A stretch of 64,000 nucleotides of DNA from Gimesia sp. (GCF_040219335.1 NZ_JAVJSQ010000034.1:37894-101893), one strand, 5' to 3'; positions 1 through 10,431 are shown, counted from the stretch's first letter. A program made the numbers and translations. The notes: generated from the letters alone by a model not told the origin.

Positions 1-1861
1 TACCGGCAAATACATTCCGGCGTTCATCGCCACCCAGGCTGAGTGTCAGCTGCAGCAGCTTGTTCGCTTCGGGAACCGAGTTGGCTTCCACGATGCGAGC
101 CACACGCAGGTCGACTTTCACGAAATCATCGATCGTACACTCTTCCGACATTGGTTCCGCTTCCAGGGCTTCCCCACTGTCGTTCCACTGCGAAGCCGCA
201 GCTTCACTCTCGGCGGCTGCCGCATCTTCTTTTGCTTCTTCAGTCATAGCGTCTACCTGTTTTTCTTCAATTCGTTTAAACATATGCTGGAACTTACTGA
301 CAGAGGTCCCTGTCAGCGGCGTCTGAGCCTGGTCCCAGCTGGTAATGGGATCATTCAGTAATTCGCCCGTCTGACCGGACAAGCGGGGCAGTACGGGAGT
401 CAGATACACCACAATCTGCCGGAACAGGTTCAGGGCAATTGTGCAGATGTCCTGCAGTTCCTGCTGACGATCTTCGTCTTTCCGCAGTTCCCATGGCTTC
501 TGATCTTCAACGTATTTGTTCGCCCGGTCTGCCAGCGCGAGGATCTCTCTCATCGCACCGTTGTAATCGCAGTTCTCATAGGCTGTCGCGATGGCTTCGC
601 TGCGACTGGCACCATATTCGAACAGCCCGCCGTCATCCGGGTAAGCAGAGGAGAGCCCCGTCTGGGCGACGAACTTCGCACTCCGGCTCGCCAGGTTGAC
701 GACCTTCCCGACCAGATCCGAATTCACTTTCTGTACGAATTCGTCGAGGTTCAGATCGAGATCATCCAGTCTCGCCCCCAGCTTCGATGCGTAATAGTAA
801 CGCAGGCAGGCAGGATCGAGGTGGTTCAGATACGTGGCGGCTTTGACGAAGGTCCCCTTGGATTTGGACATTTTCTCGCCATCCACCGTCAGGAACCCAT
901 GAATGTGAACTTTCTCGGGCAGATTGAAACCCGATGTCTTGAGCATGGCCGGCCAGAAGAGTGTATGGAAGTAGGTGATATCTTTGCCGATGAAGTGGTG
1001 CACTTCGGTTTCCGGATTTTTCCACCACTTGTCGAAGTCTTCGTTATTGTTCTCACACCATTCGAGTGTGGAGGCGATGTAACCGATGGGCGCGTCGAAC
1101 CAGACGTACCAGTAGTTGCCCGGGCTGTCCGGAATTTCAAAACCGAAATAAGGGGCAGGGCGGGAGATATCCCAGTCCCGCAGGGGGTCACCCAGGAAAT
1201 GACCTTTGAGATAATTGGCCACCTCAGACTGGAGATGATCGCCTGACTGTGTCCATTCATCAAGGAAGCCGTGCAGGTCCTCAATGCGGACGAACAGATG
1301 GCTGGCGGTCCGCAGTTCCGGTGTCGTGTTCGACAGCGTGCTGACCGGATCGATCAGATCGGCGGGTGTGTAGGTGCTGCCGCACTTGTCACAGTTATCG
1401 CCGTACTGGTCGGTCGCCTTACACTTGGGACAGGTTCCCTTCACAAAGCGGTCAGCCAGGAATGTATTCTCCTGCACGTCGAACAGCTGCGTGACTTCCT
1501 TTTCGTGAACCAGTCCCGCTTCGCGCAATGACGACCAGATCTGATGACAGACCTTGCGGTTCTGTTCGCTGTTCGTGCTGCCGTAATTATCGAACTCAAT
1601 ATTGAAACCAGTGAAGTCGGCAATATGTTTCTCGCGGACATCTGCAATCAATGCTTCTTCCGAGCGACCTTCCTGGCGGGCGCGAATCATAATTGCGGTG
1701 CCATGCGTATCATCGGCGCAGAAGAATCGACATTCGTGGCCGCGCAGCTTCTGAAACCGCACCCAGATATCGGTCTGGATGTATTCCACGAGGTGGCCAA
1801 TATGAATGTCACCATTGGCGTAAGGCAGGGCCGCGGTGACCAGGATGCTACGTTGTGGCAT
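1..1861 (-). CDS. metG: Methionyl-tRNA synthetase (3' end beyond window)
   Basis: Class I aminoacyl-tRNA synthetase that charges tRNA-Met in the cytoplasm. The frame opens at ATG 1861 and is still open at base 1, so about 620 codons are visible and the C-terminus is cut by the window edge. Visible in order: the HIGH-type motif in [11 protein letters not shown] near residue 14-24, a zinc knuckle region with CPKC and CDKC near residues 143-160, the [12 protein letters not shown] block, the KMSKS loop near residue 327, the anticodon-binding helical domain, an acidic Ala/Glu-rich linker, and the start of the C-terminal OB-fold tRNA-binding domain (KVDLRVARI near residue 580). Length and domain order fit the long, dimeric bacterial MetRS with a Trbp111-like tail. 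No frameshift seen. Transcribed alone; the next gene upstream (2080-3171) is on the same strand, 218 bases away. Confidence 0.97.
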   Translation of the reverse strand, partial: MPQRSILVTAALPYANGDIHIGHLVEYIQTDIWVRFQKLRGHECRFFCADDTHGTAIMIRARQEGRSEEALIADVREKHIADFTGFNIEFDNYGSTNSEQNRKVCHQIWSSLREAGLVHEKEVTQLFDVQENTFLADRFVKGTCPKCKATDQYGDNCDKCGSTYTPADLIDPVSTLSNTTPELRTASHLFVRIEDLHGFLDEWTQSGDHLQSEVANYLKGHFLGDPLRDWDISRPAPYFGFEIPDSPGNYWYVWFDAPIGYIASTLEWCENNNEDFDKWWKNPETEVHHFIGKDITYFHTLFWPAMLKTSGFNLPEKVHIHGFLTVDGEKMSKSKGTFVKAATYLNHLDPACLRYYYASKLGARLDDLDLNLDEFVQKVNSDLVGKVVNLASRSAKFVAQTGLSSAYPDDGGLFEYGASRSEAIATAYENCDYNGAMREILALADRANKYVEDQKPWELRKDEDRQQELQDICTIALNLFRQIVVYLTPVLPRLSGQTGELLNDPITSWDQAQTPLTGTSVSKFQHMFKRIEEKQVDAMTEEAKEDAAAAESEAAASQWNDSGEALEAEPMSEECTIDDFVKVDLRVARIVEANSVPEANKLLQLTLSLGGDERRNVFAG

Positions 1862-2079
1862 AATATTCCCGACTGAGGTTAATGGAAATCAGACAAAATT
1901 CACTTACTGTAATCAGAACAGACACCTGATCCCTCCCGGGGTTCAGCTGAAACAGCAGCGCATCACCCGAAAACGTGGAATTCTGTACCGGCAGAGGGCC
2001 TGTTCTCTCAGAGGGCGTCGATTGTACGGCGCCGGGCACAATCCCGCAATCCACTCATTTTGAGCCTGCTACACACGGT

Positions 2080-3171
2080 TTAGAACGTCGAACCGGTCAT
2101 CAGCAGGGGACCATTCGAAGAACAGAGGACCCGCACCAGGTCCAGCTGGCTGACGATCCCGATCTGCACATTATCTTTATAGATTGCACCAAAAGCGGAG
2201 GAGGAATTTCGCATCACATACAGTGCCTCAAGCATGCTGTAATCGATCTGAAGTCGAGGCATATTATAGACGGCGGGAATAATCGGCGAGGGCGATGTGA
2301 TCAGATCCACCAGCTTGATATAAGAGGTCCACTCGCTCTGATGCGCGGCGCGAATCGGAATGAAGGAAATCTGGTTCTGCTGTGCCATCTGAATAATGTC
2401 TGCGGTATCGGTGCTCCGGGTGACTCCCTTTATCTCTGCCTGGGGAATCATGACCTTCCGCACCGACTGGGCCGCGGTATTGAACATACCCCGCACCAGC
2501 TGCTTCTGTGCATTACCTAAGATCCCCTCGAGGTGCCCCTCTTCCAGCACCTTCACCAGCCGCTTTCGTCCCAGCACCAGCTGAGCGGGTTTGTTACGAT
2601 CCGGTGAGAACTGTTCCAGCAGCCGGGTGATCGCCACCAGGGGAACACTCACGAGCCAGAATGCACGATAAAAGAATTCGAACCAGCGGCAGTAGCGTCT
2701 GAGCAGCATGGTCGGGGCCCGGTAATACAAGTTCTTAGGCACCAGCTCTCCGAAAATGAAGATGAGCGGCGTAAAGAGAATCGTCGTCACAATCTCCGCC
2801 CTGCCGCTGGACTCCTGAAAGACCGCAGCAATGCCCATCGAGATCGCAATCGTCACGAGGTCATTCGCCAGGTTATTGCCAATGAGTGTCGTCGCGACAA
2901 AGTAGCTGGGGTTCTGAGCGAACCAGCAGAGCCGCTGGGCAATCGGATCACCTTCGTTGGCATCGATATTCAGACGCAGGAAACTGACGCGGTAGAAGCC
3001 GGTCTCGGATCCACTGAACAGGGCTGACAGGCGGAGGCCGATCGCAAACAATGCCAACGCGCCGAGAATAGGAAGCCAGTTCAACTTAGGTATCAACCTT
3101 AACTCAAAACAGAAACGACGTACTCCCCCTGGAGACATCATAAAACCGAATTCTCTTGAAACACGTCTCAT
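2080..3171 (-). CDS. CNNM-domain (DUF21) membrane protein with CBS pair
   Basis: Inner-membrane protein of the CNNM/CorC (HlyC/CorC) class, a family linked to magnesium or cobalt efflux; the substrate here is not known. The N-terminal half holds the DUF21 transmembrane domain with the family signature FSGSETGFYRVS after the first helix, NNLAND, and a long helix ending FGELVPKNLYYR. The C-terminal half looks like a divergent CBS pair (VRKVMIPQAEIKGV to IVSQLDLVRVL). The CorC_HlyC domain found at the C-terminus of many relatives is absent, giving a short form of 363 residues. Start uncertain: ATG 3171 gives the longest product, but ATG 3141 or 3138 is also possible because the first 11-30 residues add little before the first membrane helix. 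Divergent from the NTPase gene starting at 3428. Confidence 0.85.
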   Translation of the reverse strand: MRRVSREFGFMMSPGGVRRFCFELRLIPKLNWLPILGALALFAIGLRLSALFSGSETGFYRVSFLRLNIDANEGDPIAQRLCWFAQNPSYFVATTLIGNNLANDLVTIAISMGIAAVFQESSGRAEIVTTILFTPLIFIFGELVPKNLYYRAPTMLLRRYCRWFEFFYRAFWLVSVPLVAITRLLEQFSPDRNKPAQLVLGRKRLVKVLEEGHLEGILGNAQKQLVRGMFNTAAQSVRKVMIPQAEIKGVTRSTDTADIIQMAQQNQISFIPIRAAHQSEWTSYIKLVDLITSPSPIIPAVYNMPRLQIDYSMLEALYVMRNSSSAFGAIYKDNVQIGIVSQLDLVRVLCSSNGPLLMTGSTF

Positions 3172-3427
3172 CTTGCAAGAGGTGCCATGAATTCCTCACT
3201 GAAAATCAACCACTATTTTCCGGCGGACCCACGCCGATGACTTACATTTTCCTAATCTATGACCTATGTTTTAGTAACAACACGATTGCCCAGTCTGCTC
3301 ATTTTGACAGAGTAGCACAGTGGCGGGCCGGACAGCATGCTTTCTCGATGTTCCCAACGGGGCGGTGTTACCTAAGTCGCTTGGAATCAGGAATTTAAGC
3401 ACGTTCACTTCAGATAAGTAAGATCCG

Positions 3428-4924
3428 ATGAAAGTTCAGCAATTTTTAGATCACCACGGGATCAAGGAAAATCCCTTCGGTCAGGAAGACGCCCAGAGCG
3501 ATCACGTTTTCAAGGAATTCTGTCTGAACGGCACTCACCACCCGGTCTGGGATAAAATATTTTCCAATCCCGCCAACCCTTCGACTTCGGTTGTGTTCGG
3601 CGAAAAGGGAGCAGGAAAAACCGCCATCCGGATGCAGATGATCGAACAGCTGCAGAAACACAATGCCCAGCATCCGGAAAACCGCGTCTTCGTCATTGAG
3701 TACGATGACTTCAATCCGTTTCTGGACTGCTTTCGCGAACGGTACTCGGGCCGCAATCGCCGCCCCGAACGACTGCTCTCCCACTGGCGACTCTGGGACC
3801 ACATGGATGCCATCCTCTCACTGGGGGTGACCCAGTTGATCGGCGAAATGATCGAGCCCGACAATACGGAAGAGAATAACATCCGCTCGGTGACCAAGGC
3901 CCAGGTCAACAGCCTGACCCATCTGGAAAAACGGGACCTGCTGCTGCTGGCCGCCTTTTATGATCACAGTCTGGATATGCCGGCCGTCCAGCGCTGGAAC
4001 CGACTCCGCAAACGTTTGAAATTCAGTTGCTGGAAAACCGAATGGGAACGTGGCCTCGGCTTCCTGGTGACCATCGTGACGGTCGCCCTGGTCTTCTACC
4101 TCGGCAACTGGAAGGACTTCCAGAAGTGGTGGATCTGGCTGATCATGTTTGCCGGCTGGACTCCCTGGCTCTGGAAACAGCTCACACTGATGTGGAAAGC
4201 GTGGCGGGTTTCACGCGAGGTGCGGGTCTTCGATCACCTGTCGAACGCCCTGCGTAAAATCCTCTCGCGCATCGAACGCAGAGAACTCGCCGGTCAACCG
4301 ATTCCCTGCCGGGACCGCAGCGATGACCGCTACGAACTGCTCACCAAGTTTCAGACGATCCTCAAAAAAATGGGCTTCGAAAATATCGTAATCCTGGTGG
4401 ACCGGGTCGACGAACCTCACCTGGTCAACGGCTCTGCAGAACGCATGCGGGATCTGCTCTGGCCGATGTTCGATAACAAACTGCTCAAACATCCGGGAGT
4501 CGCCTTCAAACTGCTACTCCCCTCAGACGTGGTCTACTACCTGCAGCGTGAAGAGAAAGAATTCTACGAACGCTCGCGACTGGACAAGCAGAACCTGATC
4601 ACATCACTGGACTGGACCGGAGAATCGCTGTACGACGTCGCCAGCGACCGCGTGCGGGCCTGCACGACGGATCATGGAGCAAATATCTCCATCCGTGACC
4701 TGTTTGATGAATCCATTTCAGAACAGGAACTGATCGGACAGTTCGCCCAGTTGCGGGTTCCCCGGCACCTGTTTAAGTTCCTGTATCGACTGCTCGTCGA
4801 TCACTGCAATCGCTATACGGTTGATAATCCCAGCTGGAAAATCAACCGGGAAACGCTGCATAAAGTGATGAGCCTCTTCCAAAGGGATCTGGATGCCTTC
4901 GATCGAGGCATGGGAACAGGTTGA
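3428..4924 (+). CDS. KAP-like membrane-inserted P-loop NTPase
   Basis: Unnamed 498-residue P-loop ATPase. Walker A is GEKGAGKT at residues 58-65; a Walker B-like strand IVILVDRVDE lies at residues 320-329 with Asp325 and Asp328. Between them sit two strongly hydrophobic segments, about residues 208-227 and 233-250 (Trp-rich), so the nucleotide-binding domain is split by a membrane hairpin. That layout is the hallmark of the KAP family of NTPases, known for proteins attached to the inner face of membranes and in several cases linked to signalling or mobile-element conflict. The N-terminus (HHGIKENPFGQ) also recalls ExeA-like AAA ATPases. Assignment to KAP rests on architecture, not a search. 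Starts with ATG 3428; 70 bases upstream of the sugar-isomerase-like gene on the same strand. Confidence 0.7.
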   Translation: MKVQQFLDHHGIKENPFGQEDAQSDHVFKEFCLNGTHHPVWDKIFSNPANPSTSVVFGEKGAGKTAIRMQMIEQLQKHNAQHPENRVFVIEYDDFNPFLDCFRERYSGRNRRPERLLSHWRLWDHMDAILSLGVTQLIGEMIEPDNTEENNIRSVTKAQVNSLTHLEKRDLLLLAAFYDHSLDMPAVQRWNRLRKRLKFSCWKTEWERGLGFLVTIVTVALVFYLGNWKDFQKWWIWLIMFAGWTPWLWKQLTLMWKAWRVSREVRVFDHLSNALRKILSRIERRELAGQPIPCRDRSDDRYELLTKFQTILKKMGFENIVILVDRVDEPHLVNGSAERMRDLLWPMFDNKLLKHPGVAFKLLLPSDVVYYLQREEKEFYERSRLDKQNLITSLDWTGESLYDVASDRVRACTTDHGANISIRDLFDESISEQELIGQFAQLRVPRHLFKFLYRLLVDHCNRYTVDNPSWKINRETLHKVMSLFQRDLDAFDRGMGTG

Positions 4925-4994
4925 AAATGGTCACTCCTTCCGGTAGTTTTAAGGAGTGATCTTACCCTGCAACAGGCCCTCCGGAACCACCCCC

Positions 4995-5969
4995 ATGCAA
5001 ACCAACCTCAATCGACGTGAAATGCTGGCTGCCACAGGCGGTCTGCTGGCCGCTGGTCTTTCCTCCGCACCCGCCCTGGCAGGCAACACGGGACGCCAGC
5101 GATCCGCGGCTGAACCGTTCGCCTACTGCTTTAATACCAGCACCGTCCGCGGTCAGAAACTGGGGATCGTCGAACAGATCAACCTTACTTCCAGTGCCGG
5201 CTACGATGCCATCGAGCCCTGGCTGCGGGATATCGATCAGTATGTAAAAGAAGGGGGTTCACTCAAGGATCTCTGCAAACGGATTGAAGATGCCGGCCTG
5301 ACGGTCGAGAGCGCGATCGGCTTCGCCCAGTGGATCGTCGATGATGACGCGCAACGCAAAGCGGGTCTCGAACAGGCCAAACGGGATATGGACACACTCC
5401 AGCAGATCGGCGGCATCCGCATGGCGGCCCCGCCTGTCGGCGCCACCAAACAATCGGATCTGGACCTGTTCGCCGCTGCCAAACGGTATCGTGCACTGCT
5501 TGAACTGGGCGATCAGATGCAGGTCGTTCCGCAGGTCGAGGTCTGGGGCTTCTCCGAGTCTCTCTCGCGACTGGGGGAATCGATGTTTGTCGCCATTGAA
5601 AGCGGCCACCCCAAGGCCTGTCTGCTCCCGGACGTGTATCACATCTATAAAGGGGGCTCCGATTTCGCCGGACTGGGGCTGCTCAGCGGCTCGGCCATTC
5701 AGGTCTTCCATGTGAATGACTACCCCGCCGATCCCCCGCGCGAAACCATCAACGACGCACACCGCGTTTATCCCGGCGATGGTGTGGCACCACTGACCGA
5801 CATCTTCCGCATGATTTACCGGGCCGGCTTCCGGGGTGTGCTCTCGCTGGAACTGTTTAACCGCGAGTACTGGGAACAGGACCCGCTGGAAGTCGCGAAA
5901 ACCGGCCTGCGGAAAACAAGGGAAGCCGTTCTCAAGGCGCAACTCGACCAGCTCCCGAAAGCAGAATAA
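4995..5969 (+). CDS. Tat-exported sugar phosphate isomerase/epimerase-like TIM barrel
   Basis: Xylose-isomerase-like TIM-barrel protein (AP endonuclease 2 superfamily), 324 residues from ATG 4995. I prefer this start to GTG 4956 because it places a twin-arginine signal (NRREMLAATGG, then a hydrophobic stretch ending APALA) at the N-terminus, implying export in folded form. Likely metal-binding residues are seen on successive strands: Glu in VEVWG, Asp and His in LPDVYHIY, His in VFHVNDYP, and Glu in SLELFNREYW. Reaction and substrate cannot be read from the sequence; planctomycetes carry many such paralogues thought to act on unusual sugars. The stop is followed after only 3 bases by the GTG of the glycosyltransferase gene, so the two are almost certainly co-transcribed. 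Confidence 0.85.
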   Translation: MQTNLNRREMLAATGGLLAAGLSSAPALAGNTGRQRSAAEPFAYCFNTSTVRGQKLGIVEQINLTSSAGYDAIEPWLRDIDQYVKEGGSLKDLCKRIEDAGLTVESAIGFAQWIVDDDAQRKAGLEQAKRDMDTLQQIGGIRMAAPPVGATKQSDLDLFAAAKRYRALLELGDQMQVVPQVEVWGFSESLSRLGESMFVAIESGHPKACLLPDVYHIYKGGSDFAGLGLLSGSAIQVFHVNDYPADPPRETINDAHRVYPGDGVAPLTDIFRMIYRAGFRGVLSLELFNREYWEQDPLEVAKTGLRKTREAVLKAQLDQLPKAE

Positions 5970-5972
5970 GAC

Positions 5973-7094
5973 GTGAAGCAGATCGCACTCCTGTTTGAGT
6001 TCGGTTCTCTGAACGGAGGCGAACATTCCATGCTGGCCATGCTTCAACAGTTGCATGGCCGGTCATTCGAATTCACCGCCTTCTGCCTCGCCGACAGTCC
6101 CCTGCAGCACCGCCTGACATCGCTCGACATCCCCTGCCATCCGGTTCAGTTTCACGACGAACAGGGTCTGAGACTGCCGCGGGAAGCGGTGCTGGAACAG
6201 TTACTCCCCGTCCTGCAGGCGCAGCACTTCGATCTGCTGCACGCCAACAGCCTGTCCATGGCGCGACTGACCGGCGCCTTCGCCGAACAGTTGCCGGTTC
6301 CCTGCTCGGGGCATTTGCGGGACATCATCAAACTAAGTCGCGCTGCCATCCGGGATCTCAACCGGAACCGCAGACTGTTCGCGGTCTCCCACGCCACCCG
6401 TGATTTCCATATCAAGCGGGGCCTGAATGCGGAGACTGTCAACGTCTGCTATAACGGCGTCGACACCGAACGGTTTCAACCCCGTCCTGCCACGGGCGCA
6501 CTGAAACAGGAACTGGGGCTCCCGGCCGACACGCGTCTCTGCCTGACCATCGGTCAGATCGGCCTGCGCAAGGGACAGGACGTTCTGGCAGAGGCGGCCC
6601 GACTGCTGTCAGAGCAGGGGGATCAGCAGACCCATTTTGTCCTGGTCGGAGAACGGCATTCACAGAAACAGGAAAGCATCGATTTCGACCGTGCCCTGGA
6701 TACTACATTTGCACAACCTGGTCTGGCAGGGCGTCTGCACCGACTGGGTTACCGTGATGACATCCCGTTTCTGATGAATGAAGTTGACCTGCTGGTTCAT
6801 CCGGCCAAGCAGGAACCACTGGGACGCGTCCTGCTGGAAGCGATCGCCAGCGGTCTGCCTCTGGTTGCAACCAACGTGGGGGGGACTTGTGAAATAGTCG
6901 ACCACGAACGCTCTGCACTGCTGGTACCTCCCGGCAAGGCAAAGACACTTGCCGCAGCGATCCAGCGTTTACTGCACGACCAGAGTCTGAGTCAAAGCAT
7001 CGCACAGCACGCGCGACAGCGGGCAGAAGAATGCTTTACCAGCGAACGGGCCAGCCGCAACATGGTGGCCTGCTGGCAGGAACTCTGTGACTGA
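5973..7094 (+). CDS. Glycosyltransferase family 4 (GT-B fold)
   Basis: Retaining GT-B glycosyltransferase of the GT4/GT1-like group, 373 residues, starting with GTG 5973. The N-terminal acceptor domain begins MKQIALLFEFGSLNGGEHSM with the Gly-rich loop; the C-terminal donor domain shows YNGVDTERF, LTIGQIGLRKGQDVLAEA and the E-x7-E signature region (HPAKQEPLGRVLLEAIASGLPLVATNVGG). It would transfer a sugar from a nucleotide donor to an envelope glycan or lipid acceptor at the cytoplasmic face; donor and acceptor are unknown. Translationally close-coupled to the isomerase-like gene upstream (3-base gap). It converges on the minus-strand gene ending at 7107, with only 12 bases between the stops. 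Confidence 0.88.
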   Translation: MKQIALLFEFGSLNGGEHSMLAMLQQLHGRSFEFTAFCLADSPLQHRLTSLDIPCHPVQFHDEQGLRLPREAVLEQLLPVLQAQHFDLLHANSLSMARLTGAFAEQLPVPCSGHLRDIIKLSRAAIRDLNRNRRLFAVSHATRDFHIKRGLNAETVNVCYNGVDTERFQPRPATGALKQELGLPADTRLCLTIGQIGLRKGQDVLAEAARLLSEQGDQQTHFVLVGERHSQKQESIDFDRALDTTFAQPGLAGRLHRLGYRDDIPFLMNEVDLLVHPAKQEPLGRVLLEAIASGLPLVATNVGGTCEIVDHERSALLVPPGKAKTLAAAIQRLLHDQSLSQSIAQHARQRAEECFTSERASRNMVACWQELCD

Positions 7095-7106
7095 TTGCTC
7101 GGGCGT

Positions 7107-7511
7107 TTAGCTGCCCTGACGGGGATGAAACTCTTCCCAGCGTTTCCAGGCGTAGTCCCATTCCATCCAGAGCCGCAATACGGACCAGAGTGCCCGCAGT
7201 CTTCCCAGCTGTGCGGGGGGAATTTTCGACTGGGCAGCCATCGCATCCTGAGTCACTTCTGTCAGTCCCCACAGTGCAGCCAGTTCACGACAAAGGTTAT
7301 CAGCCGTAAGATCAATTTCCGCATCTTCGGCGACGAAGCCTGCAGCGTCGGCCATCACAAACAGTTCGAACAGCTGACCGCGATACGGATCCAGTTCCAG
7401 TGGCTTGGTGGCTGCTTCGGCTTCACCAACGACATTAGCAACGCGGCGGACAATATCATCCGCCAGGTCATGTGAGGCGGAAGAAACGTGGTTCAAAGAA
7501 TCGCGGGACAT
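7107..7511 (-). CDS. Conserved-looking acidic hypothetical protein
   Basis: Unrecognised soluble protein of 134 residues. I start it at ATG 7511 (MSRDSLNHVSS); the longer frame to 7571 runs into the terminator of the upstream gene and adds a Cys-rich stretch that does not look native. The body is acidic and predicted largely helical, with many Ala, Glu and Leu (NVVGEAEAATKPLELDPY, FELFVMADAAGFVAEDAEIDLT) and a Trp-rich C-terminus (LWMEWDYAWKRWEEF). No signal peptide, membrane helix or known motif. It lies alone between the terminator at 7553-7598 and the convergent glycosyltransferase gene, so it probably has its own promoter in that short gap. Confidence 0.6.
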   Translation of the reverse strand: MSRDSLNHVSSASHDLADDIVRRVANVVGEAEAATKPLELDPYRGQLFELFVMADAAGFVAEDAEIDLTADNLCRELAALWGLTEVTQDAMAAQSKIPPAQLGRLRALWSVLRLWMEWDYAWKRWEEFHPRQGS

Positions 7512-7552
7512 GGGACGAAGTTCACTCTCTGAAACAGAACAGCTCGAAGCAT

Positions 7553-7598
7553 AGATAAAACAAAAACACATCCTGACCGGTTGAGTCAGGATGTGTTT
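7553..7598 (-). terminator. Rho-independent terminator after 7664-8896 gene
   Basis: A perfect 14-bp stem (arms 7564-7577 and 7585-7598) with a 7-base loop is followed, reading the minus strand, by a T-rich run (TTTTTGTTTTAT). It lies 65 bases past the stop of the secreted-protein gene and fits an intrinsic terminator for the guaB transcription unit. Confidence 0.85.
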
Positions 7599-7663
7599 AG
7601 AGAATATCGAATTGCTGCTGCTTCGGCAACCGCCGACGCGTCCTCGAGGAACTCTGTTTCAGC

Positions 7664-8896
7664 TTACGGCAGGATAAAGATCAGACCGGTTGCTGTAAGT
7701 CCCTCTGTGATGGCGGCTTTGGTATTCCAGGGAACACCGTTGATCCGTTTGGGAGTATTCGGCTCGCCCGGTCGATAGAATCCCAGGGGATACATACGCT
7801 TGCGAAGCGGGTCGATGCTCATCTGGTAAGGTAACGCGATCAGCTGACCGGTAAACCGTCCCATGGAAACAAAGGGCTGCACGAGATCGCGACGGGAAAG
7901 ACCGTAACGTTCCAGGTTGGGATCCTCGAAGTACAAAGGATTGTAGTTTACGTTCGAAGCTTCCCAGGTGTAGATACTTTCAGAGAAGTTCCGTCCCGGA
8001 TAAGGAGCATTGCTCAGTTTGAATTCCCGCGGGCACTCCAGAATCGCGCCCCCTTCTTCATCCGGGGCTTTACAAGGTTTGCCATCGGGGCGGGGACACA
8101 GGTTCCGGCATGGTTCGTTCTTGGCGATCTTCGGATCGGGTTCGTAGTCGAAGAACGGCTTGATGTTGGAGATGCGTTTCAACAGGTGCGGTGTTTCGTC
8201 TTCCAGATCTTCCGGTGCGGCAGGCAATCCATCCACATTGGGAATGTCATCGCCCAGCCCGTCGTAGCTCTTCTGGGTCATGATAAAATTACCGCTGTCG
8301 TCATCCGCTTCCGGAAAGACAGGTACCATCTGCTTCGATGGTGTGGCAGCCGGAGCGGGTGTCACACTTTTGTATTGTACATTCTGAGCCTGGGACGCTG
8401 AGGGGTTCTCTTCCAGGCCAATGGTTTTAAACGGCTCGACTGCAGGTGCCGGGCTGACAGGGGTACTGGGACCGGCAGACGCAAAGGGATTTACTCCCGT
8501 GGGAGCAGCCTGGACCGCGGCAGGCGCGGGGGCGACAGGCATGTCATCCGGGATCGGACGGAAGGCCGGCGTCTGTTCCAATTCGTCGTTTTTGCTCTGC
8601 TTACGCTGTTCGCGGCGTTCTTTGCGTTCCTGCTTTTTCAGCTCGCGTTTATTTTCGCGCGACAGGGACTCCCAGCGCTGCTCCGGAGAACGGCTTTTCA
8701 GCTCTTCCCACGTGCTGGCAGGCACAGGATTCTGTCCGAGGAAGGGGTCCTGCTCTGCGGACGCTTCCTCGACCATCGTAAATGGCGAGAGCCCCAGAAC
8801 CAGGGCCAGGCTCAGCAGATATCGCTTACCCGAACTATTCCATGGGTGAATGTTCGGCTGTGTAATTCGGTGCTTCCTGAGTGACTGCAATATCAT
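7664..8896 (-). CDS. Secreted planctomycete-type hypothetical protein
   Basis: Unnamed exported protein of 410 residues. ATG 8896 gives a signal peptide with a long basic n-region and hydrophobic core ([14 protein letters not shown]) probably cut after ASA near residue 47. A highly charged Lys/Arg/Glu helix follows (residues about 75-103), then a Pro/Ala-rich low-complexity linker, then a C-terminal domain of about 150 residues with five Cys ([15 protein letters not shown], later EC) and a conserved-looking [15 protein letters not shown] block. The C-terminus is hydrophobic ([16 protein letters not shown]). I know of no function. The first 62 bases lie inside the 3' end of guaB in another frame, so translation is probably coupled to guaB. 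Confidence 0.75.
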   Translation of the reverse strand: MILQSLRKHRITQPNIHPWNSSGKRYLLSLALVLGLSPFTMVEEASAEQDPFLGQNPVPASTWEELKSRSPEQRWESLSRENKRELKKQERKERREQRKQSKNDELEQTPAFRPIPDDMPVAPAPAAVQAAPTGVNPFASAGPSTPVSPAPAVEPFKTIGLEENPSASQAQNVQYKSVTPAPAATPSKQMVPVFPEADDDSGNFIMTQKSYDGLGDDIPNVDGLPAAPEDLEDETPHLLKRISNIKPFFDYEPDPKIAKNEPCRNLCPRPDGKPCKAPDEEGGAILECPREFKLSNAPYPGRNFSESIYTWEASNVNYNPLYFEDPNLERYGLSRRDLVQPFVSMGRFTGQLIALPYQMSIDPLRKRMYPLGFYRPGEPNTPKRINGVPWNTKAAITEGLTATGLIFILP

Positions 8897-10319
8897 GCGG
8901 ATGGTTCTCCCTGACCGTTGCGGCTGAAACCTGAATGAATTTGGCTTCGGTTCGCATTTCCGCGACAGAATGGACTCCTAAATAACCCATACCAGCCCGT
9001 AGTCCACCTACAAGTTGATAGAGCAGATTCTGCAGCGGACCTTTGTAAGGTACGCGTCCCTCTACTCCCTCTGGTACCAGTTTCTTGGCGGAATCCTTTC
9101 CGTCTTGTGTAACTGAACTTTGACGGTAGCGTTCGCTACTGCCTTTGACCATTGCTCCCATCGATCCCATCCCACGGTAACGCTTGAAACTGCGTCCCTG
9201 GTAAAGAATCAATTCACCCGGACTTTCGTCCAGACCGGCGAGCAAACCTCCTAACATCACCGTATGAGCGCCGGCTGCCAGAGCTTTGGCAATGTCACCA
9301 CTGTAACGAATTCCCCCATCGGCGATGACCGGAATACCTGTTCCTTCCAGTGCCTTGGCAGCATTGGAAATCGCAGTTAACTGCGGCACACCGACGCCTG
9401 AGATAATTCGCGTTGTACAGATTGAGCCAGGACCGATGCCGACCTTAACCGCGTCCGCTCCCGCATCCGCCAGGTCTCGGGCACCCTGTTCAGTCGCCAC
9501 ATTACCGGCAACCACATCGATGTCCCATCGTTTTTTGATTTCTCTCACGGTCTGGACCACATTGCCGGAATGGCCATGGGCACTGTCAACAACCAGAAGA
9601 TCCACCCCTTTTTCAATCAGTAAAGCGGCACGATCATAATCTCGGACACCCACCGCAGCTCCAACTCGCAGCCGCCCCCGTGAATCTTTGGAGGCCAGCG
9701 GGAACTGCATCGTCTTGTCGATGTCTTTGATCGTAATCAGCCCCTTCAGTTGATAATTTTCGTCAACCAGCAGAAGTTTCTCGACCTTATTTTCCAATAA
9801 TATCCGCTGAGCCACTTCAAGCGTTGTATCTTCCGCAGCCGTCACAAGTTTTTCTTTCGTCATGACTTCAGATATCTGGGTGTCGGGAGAATCGAGAAAC
9901 CGCAGGTCACGGCTCGTCAAAATCCCCACAAGCCTCCCATTTTGTGTCACGGGGACCCCGCCGATGTTTCTCCGCTTCATGATTTCGGCAGCTTCTGCCA
10001 CTGTAACCTCGGGAGGCAGTGTGACCGGGTCCACAATCACACCGTGTTCGCTCCGTTTTACCAGGTCCACCTGCATTGCCTGCTGTTCCGCTGTCATGTT
10101 TTTGTGGATGACCCCGATGCCCCCCTCCTGGGCCATGCCGATCGCCATATCGCTCTCAGTCACGGTGTCCATGGGGCTGCTGATAATCGGAACATTGAGA
10201 GGGATATTTCGAGTAAGCTGGCTGGCAACACTGACTTCCGAAGGCATGACTTCGCTGTAAGCTGGTTGCAGCAGAACATCGTCGAAAGTAATTCCCTGAC
10301 AGATAATGCGGTCTTGCAT
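8835..10319 (-). CDS. guaB: Inosine-5'-monophosphate dehydrogenase
   Basis: Oxidises IMP to XMP with NAD+, the committed step of GMP synthesis, as a cytoplasmic tetramer. 494 residues from ATG 10319, the usual length. N-terminal barrel strand [18 protein letters not shown]; a CBS pair about residues 95-210 ([18 protein letters not shown] and [17 protein letters not shown]); the catalytic loop [15 protein letters not shown] with the active-site Cys; then [19 protein letters not shown] and the flap region [10 protein letters not shown]. The gene follows rsmA after 112 bases on the same strand and overlaps the secreted-protein gene downstream by 62 bases. Confidence 0.98.
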   Translation of the reverse strand: MQDRIICQGITFDDVLLQPAYSEVMPSEVSVASQLTRNIPLNVPIISSPMDTVTESDMAIGMAQEGGIGVIHKNMTAEQQAMQVDLVKRSEHGVIVDPVTLPPEVTVAEAAEIMKRRNIGGVPVTQNGRLVGILTSRDLRFLDSPDTQISEVMTKEKLVTAAEDTTLEVAQRILLENKVEKLLLVDENYQLKGLITIKDIDKTMQFPLASKDSRGRLRVGAAVGVRDYDRAALLIEKGVDLLVVDSAHGHSGNVVQTVREIKKRWDIDVVAGNVATEQGARDLADAGADAVKVGIGPGSICTTRIISGVGVPQLTAISNAAKALEGTGIPVIADGGIRYSGDIAKALAAGAHTVMLGGLLAGLDESPGELILYQGRSFKRYRGMGSMGAMVKGSSERYRQSSVTQDGKDSAKKLVPEGVEGRVPYKGPLQNLLYQLVGGLRAGMGYLGVHSVAEMRTEAKFIQVSAATVRENHPHDIAVTQEAPNYTAEHSPME

Positions 10320-10431
10320 TGGGCCTCTCCTTACGAGTCTCTTTAATGTATTTTCTGTTTCGTGTTCGAAATCGATGATTTATTTTTTTGAAACATTGTA
10401 GGCAAAATACCCGCCGACGGGGCAATCTGTT

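Noticed and set aside
3156..3398. 80-residue plus-strand frame between the CNNM and NTPase genes
   Set aside because: Overlaps the 5' end of the CNNM gene, has no ribosome-binding site and an atypical composition.
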